From Xestospongia muta (taxonomy: Eukaryota; Porifera; Demospongiae; Haplosclerida; Petrosiidae): DNA of 64,000 nt. A program made the translations under genes and the position numbers. How positions within the stretch are numbered: position 1 is the stretch's first letter; every line of letters starts with the position of its first letter. The DNA lies in contig OY848924.1 in NCBI GenBank assembly GCA_963693285.1, positions 6,469,842-6,533,841 of the forward strand, read 5' to 3'. Below, piece by piece: positions 1-15,706 of the stretch. The notes below the pieces were generated by a model that was given only the letters and a program-made list of their open reading frames with translations, had not been told where the DNA came from and searched no databases.

Positions 1-1630
1 AGTCTATCTTGCAACGAAAAACTAATTGTAGTGGATTTCAAATCTTGACACGCTTGAACAAAGACATCAAAAAGTCCTTCCAAATCACGAGGACCACCCA
101 TGTGTTCCGGATGAAATTGGACACTGAAAAAGGGCTGTGTATTATGGACAATACCCTCGTTTGATTGGTCATTAGCATTAGTAAACAGGATGGACCAGTC
201 TGAAGGCAAGTTGCTATCGGTAACTGCAAAGCCATGGTTTTGTGTGGTTATAAAACAACGTTGGGTTGGTGGGTGGAGACAAGGGAGATTGTGACCACGG
301 TTACCATATCTGAAAATGGATATGCAGGAATGGTTGAATTGATGTACATCAATTTAAATGGATTAATAGATACGTGTAACTGACTTCATCTTGTATGATG
401 TAGTACCAGCTGCAAGCGAAAGAAGTTGATGACCAAGGCAGATACCAAAGACAGGTGGTCTGGGTTTGGGTCCTTGTAAAAATGTCTGAATGTGCTTTAT
501 AGTAATTGAACACATTTGAGGATCACCAGGACCATTACTAAGAAACAATCCATCAAATTCTACATGAGATATGTCAATTTTATTCCATTATACACTACAA
601 ACCTTCATTGTTGAAGTTATAATTCCATGGTACTACTTTAACACACACTCCACGATCTGCTAAACATCTGATTTGGTTGTTCTTTATACCGAGATCAACA
701 GCAATGATACGTAACCTCTCTGCTCCTTCGTTATAAAGTACAGGAGACTAGAGGGAGTGTGCGTGTGAACGAGAGTCAAAAAAATTCAATCTTACTTTAC
801 AGGACACTTCTTTCACTAAATTAGAAATATTAGGATCATAAAATCCATTCTGACCAGTATCCTTTTCGCTCTTAGAACAAATTAATTGTCCTAACATAGT
901 CCCTTGCTCACGAATCTTCTTAGTAAGGGAACGAGTATCCACACCTAGAAATACAGATTATATGATCTCCCTCTCGTAACTCAACTTACCATAAATACCA
1001 GGTATTCCCTCTTTCCTAAGCCATGTTCCTAGTGATAGCTCTGCCTCCCAATGACTATATTCCTCTGTATAGTCACCAACAACTAAAGCAGCTGCATGAA
1101 TATGACCAGATTCAAATGTTTGAAGTATTCCATAGTTGTCCTACAAGGAGAGAACATAAGATGTACAATTTATAGTACAGGTCATATAACAAATTAACTC
1201 CATATTTGAAAATGAACAATACAGTCTATGTGTGATAGGAATCAATTATGTTGTCATGACTACTAACTCACTTTCTTTTTTGCAGGCACTCCATAGTTCC
1301 CAATTAATGGATAAGTCAGTACTAATATTTGTGACTTGTAGGAAGGATCGGTAAGGGATTCGACATAACCAACCATGCCTGTTTGAAAAACTAGCAAAAG
1401 AAATTAATTTACATTTTAAAGGATGCTTGTATACACACACAGTTAAATAAAACAACTGGAGCAATGAGTAAGTATATATATATAGTTATTTCAGTGCGAA
1501 TACGCATAATTTAATAACTTTAGAACTTACCCACTTCTCCTGGAGTGTCAATAATGGCGCCAAATCCCCAACCTTTGTAAACAGTACCATCTTCTAGAAT
1601 GAGGCAGGCACTTCTTCTCACCAAGGCCAT
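1..1630 (-). CDS. CAD: CAD 5' part: glutamine amidotransferase (CPSase small-subunit) region, partial
   Basis: Start of a multi-exon gene that leaves the window at its left edge. The ATG is at 1630-1628 and the protein begins [20 protein letters not shown], a typical carbamoyl-phosphate synthase small-chain start. Exons with GT-AG borders lie at about 1630-1531, 1390-1270, 1141-990, 945-802, 747-603, 559-385 and 309-1. The later exons carry the class I glutamine amidotransferase motifs: LSNGPGDP, then FGICLGHQ with the nucleophile Cys, then QFHPEH with the catalytic His and Glu. This domain hydrolyses glutamine to supply ammonia for carbamoyl phosphate, the first step of de novo pyrimidine synthesis. 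In animals it is normally the N-terminus of the cytosolic CAD fusion (CPSase II, aspartate transcarbamylase, dihydroorotase). The fusion itself is inferred, because the synthetase, ATCase and DHOase parts would lie beyond base 1. Confidence 0.88.
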
Positions 1631-2433
1631 TATGACAATAGTTACTACCACGTGGAACTTAATTAATTATTAATTTATTATTAATAATTATTAATGTCAC
1701 ACACAGAAGACTGCCCAGCCACCAATGGCTTACTAGTGACAAATTAATTACAAAAATAAAAAGTAAAGTGATTTAAAGGAAGGCTACAGTGAAAATTGGA
1801 TGTACATGTTTTTCATTTTTTTTCTAAGCTAACATCTTTAACATGAATAGTTCACATCTCATTGATGAAAATTGTGCAATACTTTATTTTGTAAAAATCA
1901 TTGAAACTGGGATTACTACAAATTAAAGATTTACTTCCTGTAGTGGGTGTAACCACATGATGACGTAAAAGCTTTGCATAGTCTGGCTGCCCAGACCCAG
2001 CCCCCTAATTATTGAACGACGGGGTTATTGTAATAGGTTTTAATATCAAATTTTTTATTGCTAATTTTTTACTCAAAATTAATGATAAACGTTCTTGTTG
2101 GTGATCTCTATAAAGATTTTATGTGTTCATTAATCTAGTTTTGTAAGTTAAGAGGGAAACGATAATTTCTGAAAATTGAAATTAATTAAAACTGGATAAT
2201 TATGATGATAATAAGATGAGTCACGGTTGTCACGCGTTTGCTAGCTGGGAACAGGAAGTAGGAGTGTGATGTCGTGCATTCTGATTGGTCAGTTATAAGT
2301 TCCCGCCATTATGATATTAATTCAAACATTCCAGCACAGGCACACGCGCAAGATTGCTTGTAAGAGAACTGAGACCCATGATCCTTATTGTAACTCATAA
2401 TAAAAGGTCGGAGCTCTGTCGGCCATGTTCATA

Positions 2434-2511
2434 TCATCGTTGGATCGTCTCGTCGTTGGATCTTCTCTTCGTTGGATCATCTCTTCGTTGGATCATCTCG
2501 TCGTTGGATTT
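2434..2511. repeat. 16-bp tandem repeat (CGTTGGATC core)
   Basis: About 4.5 copies of a 16-base unit beginning CGTTGGATC and ending TCTCGT or TCTCTT. It sits at the start of a long pyrimidine-rich region. Confidence 0.75.
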
Positions 2512-2882
2512 CATCTTTTTTTTTGTCATCCTTTTTTTCATTTTTGTAACTTTTCTTTTTTTTTAATTTCTTCATTTTTTTATTGCTTGTCTAATTCCTT
2601 TTTCTTTTCTACAGATCTTACTTAGGCTGATGTTCTCTGATGTGCTTTGATGCTCTCATACCTCAGTGATGTTCTCTGGTGTTCTTTGATCTTCTCTGAC
2701 TGTTCTGATGTTCTCTGATATTGCTGACTGTTCCAGCCCCTGTCTGAAGTTCTCTGGATGAAAAAGATGAGTCGCTCTCCTGCTCAGTCTCTCCTGTCTT
2801 CCTTCCAGCCTTCTTTCCTCTTCTTTTTATTTTATTTTATTTTTTTTTGGGCTATCCAGCCCACACAAATCCTATTAATTAT

Positions 2883-2958
2883 CTTCCCCCTGCCGCCTGG
2901 CGGCCTCCAAAAAAAAATTTTTTTTTAACATCCGAGGCCGCCAGGTGGCGGGGGGAAG
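2883..2958. repeat. GC-rich inverted repeat with A/T loop
   Basis: Two 25-base arms (2883-2907 and 2934-2958) are reverse complements with about two mismatches. They contain the palindromic-looking core CCGCCTGGCGG. The 26-base loop is a run of A followed by a run of T, which can itself pair. This could be the fold-back end of a transposon remnant or a transcribed hairpin; no function can be read from sequence alone. Confidence 0.8.
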
Positions 2959-3744
2959 CTCTGATCTTCTAGGGTGCGTGTGTGTGTTGGTGGTCCCTTT
3001 TCACTTCCTCTGTCTCTCTTCACTCTCTATCCATTCATTGTCACCATCAGTTCATAACTACTCTCTTTTTCTTTCCCTGCAGGAGCAGCACTGGTGAAAA
3101 AGGTGAGCTGTCTCTCCATCCATCCACTTCTCATCCATTCTTAAGCAATCCAGTTGTTATTCTCTCTTTCTCCCTCTATGTTCTCAACTTGTGGACTGAC
3201 TGGACTCTTGGGAACTCTCTATCTTCTCTTTTCTACAATTGCTGGATTGGAGACCTTCACTGGACTTGTTGGGGACTCTTCAACTACAGACTGTTTTTTA
3301 TTTTTGTTTTCGTCATTTTTTCTGTATATTTTTTTTCTTTTATAATTTGTTATTTTTTTCTTTATAATTATATGTATTATTTTTCTTTAAAAAACATTTT
3401 TCACTAAAATTTGTCAAAAGTCGATTATAACTTAATTTCAAAGATTCAATAATTATTTTTTGGGAATTCAAATTCTTCGAAACTCTAATGCTGTTGTATA
3501 TTAATTATAATCATACTGAATCTATCATTTTATACCTATGTCAATTACTTCATTACTTCATTATACAAGAAAATACAATAATTTTAATTAATAATAAATT
3601 TTTTACCAAAAATCTATTAAAGCTTTTTTCTCGTTAGTCGTGTGCTAGCTAATATTGATATTTTCCCGCCATAACTGTGGTCACGCGTTTTTTTACTAGT
3701 TGTGTACACGTGCTGGTAATATTTTTCCCGCCAGATATTTATTT

Positions 3745-3861
3745 CTTTTAATCATTAAAATTTATTTATCGTTTAATTTGTTTGTTATTTGTTTTTAGAT
3801 ATTTTTCTTTTAATCATTAAAATTAAAGTTTATTTATTGTTTAATTTGTTTGTTATTTGTT
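3745..3861. repeat. Direct duplication, about 60 bp, two copies
   Basis: A block starting TCTTTTAATCATTAAAAT and ending TTGTTTGTTATTTGTT occurs twice in a row (about 3747-3797 and 3807-3861), with a small insertion in the second copy. AT-rich; no coding potential seen. Confidence 0.7.
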
Positions 3862-4390
3862 AACTATTTAAGTTTAGGGTTCAGTGTCTACAAACAAATT
3901 GACACTTCTTTTATTTGTAGATATGATGGGAAATTATAGCATTAAATTTGTGCCATCATTGCCATGTAATCTTAAATACAAAATTGAGCATACAACTGAG
4001 TTCCATGGTTCATCAAGTGTTGTAAAGAAAGGACTCTGATATGCAGTATTGGAATGAGTCTATTAGTATGGTTTTGAGTCCAACTTGTTTGATATTTGTC
4101 AGTGTCTATCACATAACTATTAGCAAACAAATTATCCTTTTTTTAAATGAACAACAAAGTGATAGTGAGTAGTAGGATGTCAACAAACTACAGTTAAAAT
4201 GTACACCTAAAATCAATGGAACAGTAATAATACATTGCCTTAGCTACCCAGATCCTTGATGAACATTTTAATAATAAATTTAATAAAACATGGAATGTTC
4301 CTATTCTAATCCAACTTTTTTAGATAATCCTATAATATCTAAAAAGGAGATTATGTGAAAAAAGATTAAGTGCAGATATTTCAGGCTAAA

Positions 4391-6020
4391 CTAGGAGGTA
4401 TAACAGGTTTGTCTTGGTCTATAGAACTGGTTTGATTGAGATTCCACAGATGTTCTGAAAAAAAGAGAAACAACATTTTTTAACAGTTGTTATTTGGTGG
4501 TCTAGTTTTAATACCAGTAATCTCTTCTCATTTATTAAAAATTAATATTTGTGTAATCACATTTTACTCACATATATTCTAAACTAAGAACATCCTCTAT
4601 ATTGAACTCTCCTTAATATCCTGATCCAGTTCATGTTAATATCCCAAAATGTCCACTACAGAGAGGTTCACAACTTAAAAAGATGTGTTCAATATAGGCA
4701 CTTTTAAAAACCTTATCTTTCTTGGATATATATCCTTTACCATCCAGTCCATACATGAACTAGACAACACCACTACTTACATATATATACATATACTTAC
4801 TTTCTAATCTATCTGCACTAAGTGTCCATCCAGCCAAGAATCAGCTAAGACATATACAAAAGCTTCTTGTTATACTGAGCTAACCAAAACATCAGTTGAG
4901 TGCTTTGTTGACCATTAGCAACATAGAGGACACTGTTGACTGTGAGGAGAGGTGTAATTAAAGGAGAAGAACTGTTTGTTGCAGTCAATATATCAAGCCT
5001 CTAGAAAAGAAGAAAGGATGCTTATAAGGACACTCTATTTCAGGATGCTTGTTCTATATTCTAATCCTGTCCTCTGTACTAAGTACTCCTAAAGTGTCCA
5101 CTATAAGTATACTCATTGATAAAACTAAATTTACTGTGTTCTACCTATATTCTGATAGTAAATGGTTGACTGTGTGATAGGATGAGACATTCACATACAA
5201 TAAATTAGGTTGCTTAGTAAACAGTGTAATTCTCTTATCTAAAAATGGTTCTGTTGTTGTTCACAAAAAAGCTAGAACCAACAGTAATAAAGCTAGAGAG
5301 GACAGACTAGAGGTAAATAGAAGACATTAATAGACAAACACTGTTCTATAATAGACAAAATATGTACGTACAAAATACAATAATTATATAGAGAAGATAC
5401 GTGTTGCTGGAGCTATCTCTGAGAGCGAGTAACAACATTTTATAATATAGCTCTTGTTGGTTCTTGCAATATCAAATCTGAAGAAAAAAATTCAGTGTCA
5501 TCATGTGACTATCACATGTATGTACAGCAGAGGCTATCATAATTAAAGGACACTGTTAATTTAGAACATCTAACCAGTATTATATATATTCTGGCTAACT
5601 TGTGTTATTAACATGTGTTATTATTAACTTGTATTATGAATCTGTATTATTTACCTGTCTAACCTGTATTATTTACCTGTCTAAGATAGTGACAAGTACA
5701 ATTGATAACAACAACAGTAGACTGAATCTAATCCTAATAGGAAAGGATGATAATGTTCTAATAATGTCACATGTCCACTGGTTTATTGACTGATCAAATA
5801 AGCCACTGCAGTATCCTAGAGAGAAATAGCTTAAGATAAAAGGATCAAACAATAATGTATGTCAATTATCTGATAGAGTAATGATGAATAGAAACAGATG
5901 ATAAAAGTTATAGTTGATAGATGAATTGATGGATAGAGATGGATAGTGGATGGATAGATATTATAGATATCTATGTATGACATTAGATAAATGTATGAAT
6001 AGATAATACCTACCTGCCAT
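4391..6020 (-). CDS. Unidentified single-pass membrane protein (3' end unresolved)
   Basis: A chain of exons agreeing in phase at four successive junctions. A 7-base first coding exon (ATG GCA G, 6020-6014) joins exon 2 (about 5818-5684), exon 3 (about 5479-5402), exon 4 (about 5260-5148) and exon 5 (from about 4999). The protein starts MAGYCSGLFDQS and has one hydrophobic segment (about residues 30-46, rich in Leu/Ile/Val). A region with possible N-glycosylation sites (NKS, NVS, NSS) follows, so a type II membrane protein with an extracytosolic domain is a reasonable inference. The 3' end is uncertain: one path stops near 4845, another uses a 47-base intron and ends near 4391-4440. I do not recognise the family. 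The start codon is only 68 bases from the divergent TRNAU1AP-like start, which supports a shared promoter. Confidence 0.42.
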
Positions 6021-6088
6021 AGAGAATAGTAGAGAATGCAATAAAACTTGAAAAGAAGGGGTTAAAAATTTGGATAACTCTTCGGCTA

Positions 6089-9000
6089 ATGGCTGCCTTC
6101 ACTGGGAGTTTTACAGCACCTGCAAATGCACCACCAGCACCTGACGAAGCTGAACCTCCAACAAATAAATTATGGATGGGAGATGTAAGTTGTCTGGTAA
6201 TCTAAATAATTAATGTACCATATGTTCTATCACATGACAAAAATAAGTGTCACGTGATTACATAAAGGTACAATAGTAGTTGTGATTATCAAGCAAGAAG
6301 ATTTAGGCTGGTGTTAGCATAAAGACATGCCTACCAGTTATAACTACTTGTACATTAATTAATTATTAATTAATTAATTGCTGAGCGCCTTAGCGTGAGT
6401 CAACTAAACTGAACCTTGGATATCTGTGTATTCCTAGTAATCTCTATAATCAAATGAACAGCGATAATACATACGCTATTTTTACTTTATCTATATTTAT
6501 GATTTAGCACTAAAATTTATAGTTCACATTTTGCATATTAGACCTGTGCTTTTAAGATTTAAGATTTAGGGTTTTTTCAATTAGATGAAACTAATTTAAT
6601 GTTGATGTATAATATGGATCTTTTAAATCATTAATTAATGGTTCATTTGTTAAAGAAGTGACTACATTTATACATATATCACCATAAGATCACAGATTTA
6701 TTATCATCAGTAAATTTATTTTTAATTCAATGTGATACTCATTTATGAAGTGATCATGTGATCAATCATGTGACCTCCAATTTCATTACTTTTCTAGTTA
6801 GAACCACACATGGATGAAGCCTTTGTACAGGATATGTACAAACGGTTTGGTTATGAAGTACTTTCGGTCAAAATGATTCGTAATCTTCAAACAGGGTACA
6901 CACATATATACACTTGCCACAATACATGTACCAACCAACTCTATATAGTCTGCCATACTTCCTCAATTGAAAACGTCCTTAGAGTAATTTCCACCTTTGA
7001 TTAAGGCTAATAGCATAGACTTCCTAGAGCTAATATATGCCTGACATAAAACACACTAGACTGGTATAAAAGGGTTAATAAAAAACATCTACAAACTCGT
7101 TTTGTTTAAATTAATGCTGTATCAAGCATCCATGAAAGTTAGGTAGAGTCTAATATGGTATATAATTATGTACTAGGTTAGATTGCTGTGTAGGTATGTG
7201 TCCTTGTCATTATAGGATGATGGCTAGGTACTGCTTTGTTGAATTTGCTGATCCAATGACAGCAAAATCAGCTCTTTACAATCTCAAGAAAGAGACCATG
7301 CCTGGTTGTACTAGTGTAAGTATAGTCCAGCTGGAAATTAAAAATGTTTAGTTTATTATTTTAGGGAAAGAAATTTAAATTAAACTGGGCAAGTAAGCGA
7401 CTTGAAGCAGGGTATGTAAATTTATCTGTTTGTTGTGTTTATTTATTGCAATTTGTTCTCTAGTACAACTGAACATAATGTGTTTGTGGCTGATTTAAGT
7501 CCTGATGTCACTAGTCAACAGTTACTGGTAAACTAGCAGCTATAATTATATATATATAGTGTTATAATAAGACATTCTCATTATGTAGGAACACTTTTTG
7601 AAAAGATATAAATCAGTTAGGTTTGCTAAAGGTAAAAACTTTAGACAAACTATGTATGTATTGATAGATGAATGGACAGATAGATGGATAGATGAATGGA
7701 CAGGTAGATGGATAGGTGAATGGACAGATGGATTTGTGATAGATGTATGGATAAATGAGTTGATGATAAATGGATGATAGATGGACGGATGAATGGAAAA
7801 ATGTTGTTATATATTTTATCTATAAATATAGTGATTGAAGATGAGACTGGTACAAGTAAAGGATATGGGTTTGTCCGGTTTTGTGATCAGTCAGAACGTG
7901 ATCGCTCATTAACAGAACTAGACAATACTCTTGGACTAGGGAGTAAAGCTATAAAGATCAGAGAGGCTTTGCCACCTAAACCACAGTAAATAAATTAGTT
8001 TTATTCCTGTTCTTTTAGTATGAGAATGAGGATGGATTGATAGGAGAGAAAGATGGATTGAGAATGTGGATTCAAATAGTAGATTTTATATGAGAATAGG
8101 GAATGAAGATGGATGGATTTGGAATGAAGAACAAAGATCTGGAATGAGGATGCTAGAATGGAAGTATAAGAATGAGAGAGGTATTGTTGTGTTCTATTTT
8201 AGAACAAATCCGTTTGCTGGAATGATGATGATGTCAAACGTGGCACAACCACCACCGCCACCACCACAATATGCCCCACCCACTAATCCCACCCCTCATT
8301 TCACCGGGCATTCAGGAGTCATAATACAAGGATCTGGTTCGGCCAGCATCTTAGGCCAACCTCAAGTAGCTACATACTCTCAACAATATCAACAACAATA
8401 TCCACAAGGACAACAACCAGTAATTATGTAACTAAATCAGTATAATTTACTCTACCAGTTCTAACGTAACTATAGCTTTCAAATATTGTATGTAGTAATG
8501 AGCTTGTTAGCTTATGTCAAATGTTTAACATAAAAATATGAAATAATATTTTGAGCAAAAAAAAGATTTGGTTAACAACAACATCCATGCAAGTAAAGCA
8601 TGGTGTAAAAATTGTTAACAACTAGATAAACAGACAGACAGGAATTACTTTAAAATTAAATTTACTATTTAATTCAAAATTTTATAATTTGCTTGTAAAA
8701 TTTCCATATTTTTATAAGCAAATTATAAAAAATTTAAACCCAGATTTTAAAAATTTACCATATTCTAACTTTGAATTAAGTAATAATTGTGTTATAATGT
8801 ACATTTATCTACTCTCTTTGCTGTACCATTAATTCACTTATTTGATCAACTTATTTTATATTTTATATTTCCTTTTGCAGTATAATCCTCCATTACCTCC
8901 AGCTATTGATCCTGATGAATATGAAGTAGAAGGTTTGTGGTAACAATATTTAACCCTTAATTAATATAACAGTAATTATAAATACCTCACTTATTGAGAC

Positions 9001-9765
9001 AAATATTGAGTTCGAATTAAAACGGTCTTAATTATAGGGGCTCCTCTTTTTAGAGGTTTCATTTTTAATAGACAATATGAAAGAATAATGTCTCCAGCAA
9101 TGAGTGTGTTCACATATTTTAGAAGTACATTAAGAATTATAACTAACTAGTGAGTGGAATATCTCATAGAGGAGATTTTAAACTAGGTATATATTATATT
9201 CTTGTATTGAGGATGCATTTTATTGTAGGCTAATTAATATTAGCAGTATTTCATTTATGTAATTATCTAGGCTAAGAACATTTTGCCAGGTGGCTTTATT
9301 TTTGTCTTCCTTTGTTTCAGATCCTGTTATATTTCCTAATGTCAAAGAAAACAATGCAAAGATCTTCAATGAAGAAAAGGTGAGAATGATTTCAACTCTA
9401 ATACTAACCATACTAACCTAAACTTTGTCCTATAACAGCTAATGTTATTTGTTAGTCTATGAGGTACATGATGATAACTATATCTACTTGTTCCATAGCT
9501 ACCAAATATAATATTATACTAATACTAAATAATTTTACTCTAACAGTAGCTATGTATCTAGAAGTCTATAAAGGAGTCTATAATTAGTACTAATTCTGTC
9601 TTTTCATCTAACCAGATCTCTTATACATGTAACCTTATTAGTTGTATCATAATATCTATTGTATATATATGATATTGTTTCTTTTCTTAGACATTTTATC
9701 TCAAATTGGAGGAATCAAGATGGCATTTACCATATGCTAGTAATTGGATTAATTTTAAAAGTTGA
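6089..9765 (+). CDS. TRNAU1AP: tRNA selenocysteine 1-associated protein 1-like (SECp43) RNA-binding protein
   Basis: Ten or so exons in consistent phase. The start is ATG at 6089 (MAAFTGSFTAPANAPPAP). The first RRM begins with NKLWMGDLEPHMDEAFV, close to the SECp43 hallmark, and continues through exons at about 6800-6897, 7216-7317 and 7364-7411 (RYCFVEFAD, KKFKLNWAS). The second RRM begins HNVFVADLSPDV (7463) and includes GTSKGYGFVRF (exon 7832-7985). A Pro/Gln-rich linker follows from 8202, then exons at 8881-8933, 9321-9379 and 9691-9765 encode an acidic C-terminal tail ending with a WHLP motif, like the SECp43 C-terminus. In animals this protein binds Sec-tRNA and supports selenoprotein synthesis. 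If the donor near 8422 is not used, the frame stops at 8431, giving a shorter isoform. Identification rests on recalled family sequence. Confidence 0.85.
7666..7800. repeat. GATGGATAGATGAATGGACA-type repeats in intron
   Basis: Degenerate tandem tetranucleotide repeats (GATG/GATA/GAAT mixtures) fill the TRNAU1AP-like intron just upstream of the exon that encodes the end of the second RRM. Confidence 0.8.
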
Positions 9766-10569
9766 TAAATTTGTTGCAATTTAAATAATTTAATTATTTC
9801 AATGTCGATGATGCATAATACTACTTCCAGTAAGAAGTCTTTTGACAAAATGTCAAAACTGTACATTGCTTCTCTACTAGTGGTTGAGGAAATGTAATTA
9901 ATGGTCTATTCAGGAGGCAAGATCAAGGTTTTCTTACAAGGATCAAACAAGTGAAATGGCAGTTCAAATTATCTGACACTAGAATAAAATAAAAGCTCTT
10001 AAATAAGAAGCCAAGGTTTTGTAAAATAGAGAACTATTTTATGTATGAAAGTGTAAATTTAAAATCTGATTAGCATATTTAACTCTCTATATTAACCTGA
10101 GCTACTGACAACCAAGTTGACTTATACACTGACATGTGTAGTACGTGTAGATAAATAGGATCACATGATTTAGTATATAGGATCACATGATTTATATATA
10201 AGATCACATGATTTATGTATAAGATCACATGATTTATATATAGGATCACATGATTTATACATAGGATCATTTGATTTAATATATAGGATCACCCTCTTTT
10301 TATCAGTAAGAGGAACATTAGAGAACAAGAAGGACATTTCTCGTACCATGAAAGTACCAGGATAGTAATTAATATATCTACACACAATAATTAATATCAA
10401 TTAGATATGATTATTGATGGATAATTAAACACATTAGTTTAAAATTCATATAATAATATAATAATTAATTAATTAAAAGTAATAGAATTAAAACAATAAT
10501 TGTATTACTAATAAATTTTATTTTAAAAAATGTAGAAAAGAACAGCTGCACTGAATAAATATATAATTT
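9766..10569. other. Intergenic region between convergent genes
   Basis: AT-rich spacer between the stop codons of the TRNAU1AP-like gene (plus) and NME6 (minus). Apart from the ATCACATGAT tandem repeat at 10158-10292 nothing gene-like was seen. It must contain both 3' UTRs. Confidence 0.6.
10158..10292. repeat. 21-22 bp tandem repeat with ATCACATGAT core
   Basis: Six to seven copies of a 21-22 base unit, each with GATCACATGATTTA followed by a TATA-like stretch. The core is nearly palindromic. Open frames on the minus strand here are only repeat translation (repeated IYKSCDP/INHVILY). Confidence 0.85.
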
Positions 10570-12336
10570 TTATGATATTAATGGTTTATGAATTCCTAGA
10601 TTAGTATCATATTGTACTCGTCCTTGTTGAAAACACACCTCTTCATGTTTTAACCATTGAGAATAATTAAAATCTGGATAAAGATAGTTGATTTCTTTCA
10701 AAACATTATCCCAGTTATCTGAACCATGTACGCTATTCCTTGTATCGGTGAGTCCATATATTCCCCTAATAGTGGTTGGTGCATGGAGTTTAGCTCTGTC
10801 AGATAAAGATATGAAGTAATTGTATAGTATCTTATCAGGTGTGTATGTTCGGTGTACAAAAGAAAGACAATATTTGTGATATGGACAATTAAGTTATATA
10901 AACAATTAGTATTGTAGGAGTAGATTGATGCAATAATTATTAATTCAATATTAAATATATAGCATAATTAGTGATATCATTAACATTTTGAAGTATTAAT
11001 TGGTGTAATTTACATCAATCTATATAGTCAATTTCACTTGCTCTCGTAAATTTAGTGATTCTAAAAACGTTTAGATTTATTGAATATTAATTGTAGCAAT
11101 TTTAAGAGCAATATGCCTATGATTTAACCTATATGTAATCTCTTATCCCATACAAATATTAACATAGTAAATAATAAGCCATGTAGCTACCACAGGAACC
11201 ACATAAAATACAATTATTGCTTAGATATAAGACTTATAAATGTACGTGTACATATATATGTACACATACATCTACGAGTACGTGTACATGTACATGTAAA
11301 TGTATGTAGACATACTTGTATGTATTTGTTGGTCCCATTAATGTGCGCCATTTTTGTATGATCTCATCACCAGCTAATATTAAAGGATTAATTGGTCCAC
11401 TGCTCATAAATGTAGTCAATCGTGTAAAGAAAAAACGATCTGGGATTATGAGAAATAATTATTAGTGCCACACCCATTTATGATTACCTCTGTGTTCGCT
11501 ATAAAAAGCTTCGGCTTCTTGTAAATTCCATGTGATGACTTTTGACCTCACAATGTAGAAACCTTCTTGAAGTATCAACTGCCGTACTGCCTATGAACAG
11601 AGAGAGATACTAATAAGAATTGTATCAAATTAAATGGGTGTGGCTAGGAGCAACTTACCCTGTAAGCTAGAACTAACCAAGAAAGTGTGAATTTAAAAAT
11701 CTATCACTTTATATACTGACAGATAATTAATTTAGCATTTACAATAAAAACACTAAAGTAATATTATTTATCATCAACTATTGTTATGTCTACAATGTTG
11801 AAGTGATTATGTATCAAGATTTACTATAGGAGCTCATGGATATTGTACATGTTGTAAATTAGATATTAAATATATCTATAATTGATGATAAATTGAGTAT
11901 GCAACAATAGATATAAACCCTCACATATAGAAATTATAACATTGTTTATTGCTCAAATCTCCTCTTTGTCATTATGACCTTGGATCATTAATGACAATAT
12001 ATTGTTTTTGTTTGCCTTTTACAATTAAGATACAAATTATATGGTACTTTGACAATAAACTAGATTGTACTCAACTCTGGCAATATAAACCATATCTTTC
12101 GATAATAATTTAGTCTATGAGATACGATACTAATAATCAGCGTAACTAGATCAACAATACTATCTTTCATTTCAATAAAGAAACAAGGAAATAGACATCA
12201 GACCAGATTGTACTTACACCAGTATAATTTTATCCTCATATCATTCTTGATTTACCTTAGCACTTGCTGGTCTGGCTGTCAAGTCTGGTTTCAATATGGC
12301 TAATGTGAGCTGTATCTGGCGAGGTAGCTGCTTCAT
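10570..12336 (-). CDS. NME6: Nucleoside diphosphate kinase 6-like
   Basis: Start ATG at 12336-12334 (MKQLPRQIQLTLAILKPDLT); stop TAA at 10572-10570. Exons lie at about 12336-12256, 11592-11488, 11442-11317 and 10802-10570. Family signatures are visible in order: LTLAILKPD near the N-terminus, FMSSGPI, WRTLMGPTNTY, IRGIYGLTDTRNSVHGSD with the phosphate-accepting His, then a C-terminal extension containing FPDF-like YPDFNYSQW, which distinguishes NME6 from NME1/2. NDP kinases transfer the gamma phosphate between nucleoside triphosphates; NME6 is linked to mitochondria in vertebrates, and activity here is not demonstrable from sequence. The start lies 190 bases below the syntaxin stop, on the same strand. 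Confidence 0.88.
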
Positions 12337-12525
12337 TGGACTCGAAATAACTATGAATATCGTTATCGTTTAATTATTTAATTGATGATAAGATTAATTT
12401 AAGATAATAATAGTGATAGAAAGACACAAACATTATGTATATGCATGTATAAAATCTGTCATTTTATTGGTATACTTTATGTTACAATCACAATGATAAT
12501 ATATATGTGTTTATTACAACTCCCT

Positions 12526-15706
<3,181 letters not shown>

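Larger units (their letters stand above)
1631..4390. other. Repeat-rich gap upstream of CAD
   Basis: No convincing gene was found in this 2.8 kb. It holds AT-rich tracts near 1660-1700, a 16-bp tandem repeat (2434-2511), a pyrimidine-rich stretch with degenerate TGATGTTCTCTG-like units (about 2628-2740), a GC-rich inverted repeat (2883-2958) in otherwise AT-rich DNA, a duplicated AT-rich block of about 60 bp (3745-3861), and three TTCCCGCC motifs. Open frames at 2354-2625 and 2982-3407 translate to low-complexity Phe/Ser/Leu-rich peptides from T-rich sequence and are not considered genes. Confidence 0.6.

Noticed and set aside
2354..2625. Overlapping open frames in T-rich DNA
   Set aside because: Low-complexity Phe/Leu/Ser translation of a pyrimidine-rich repeat; no splice context or family motif.
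2982..3407. 141-codon open frame
   Set aside because: Phe/Tyr/Ser-rich product of T-rich sequence; long only because stop codons are rare in such composition on this strand.
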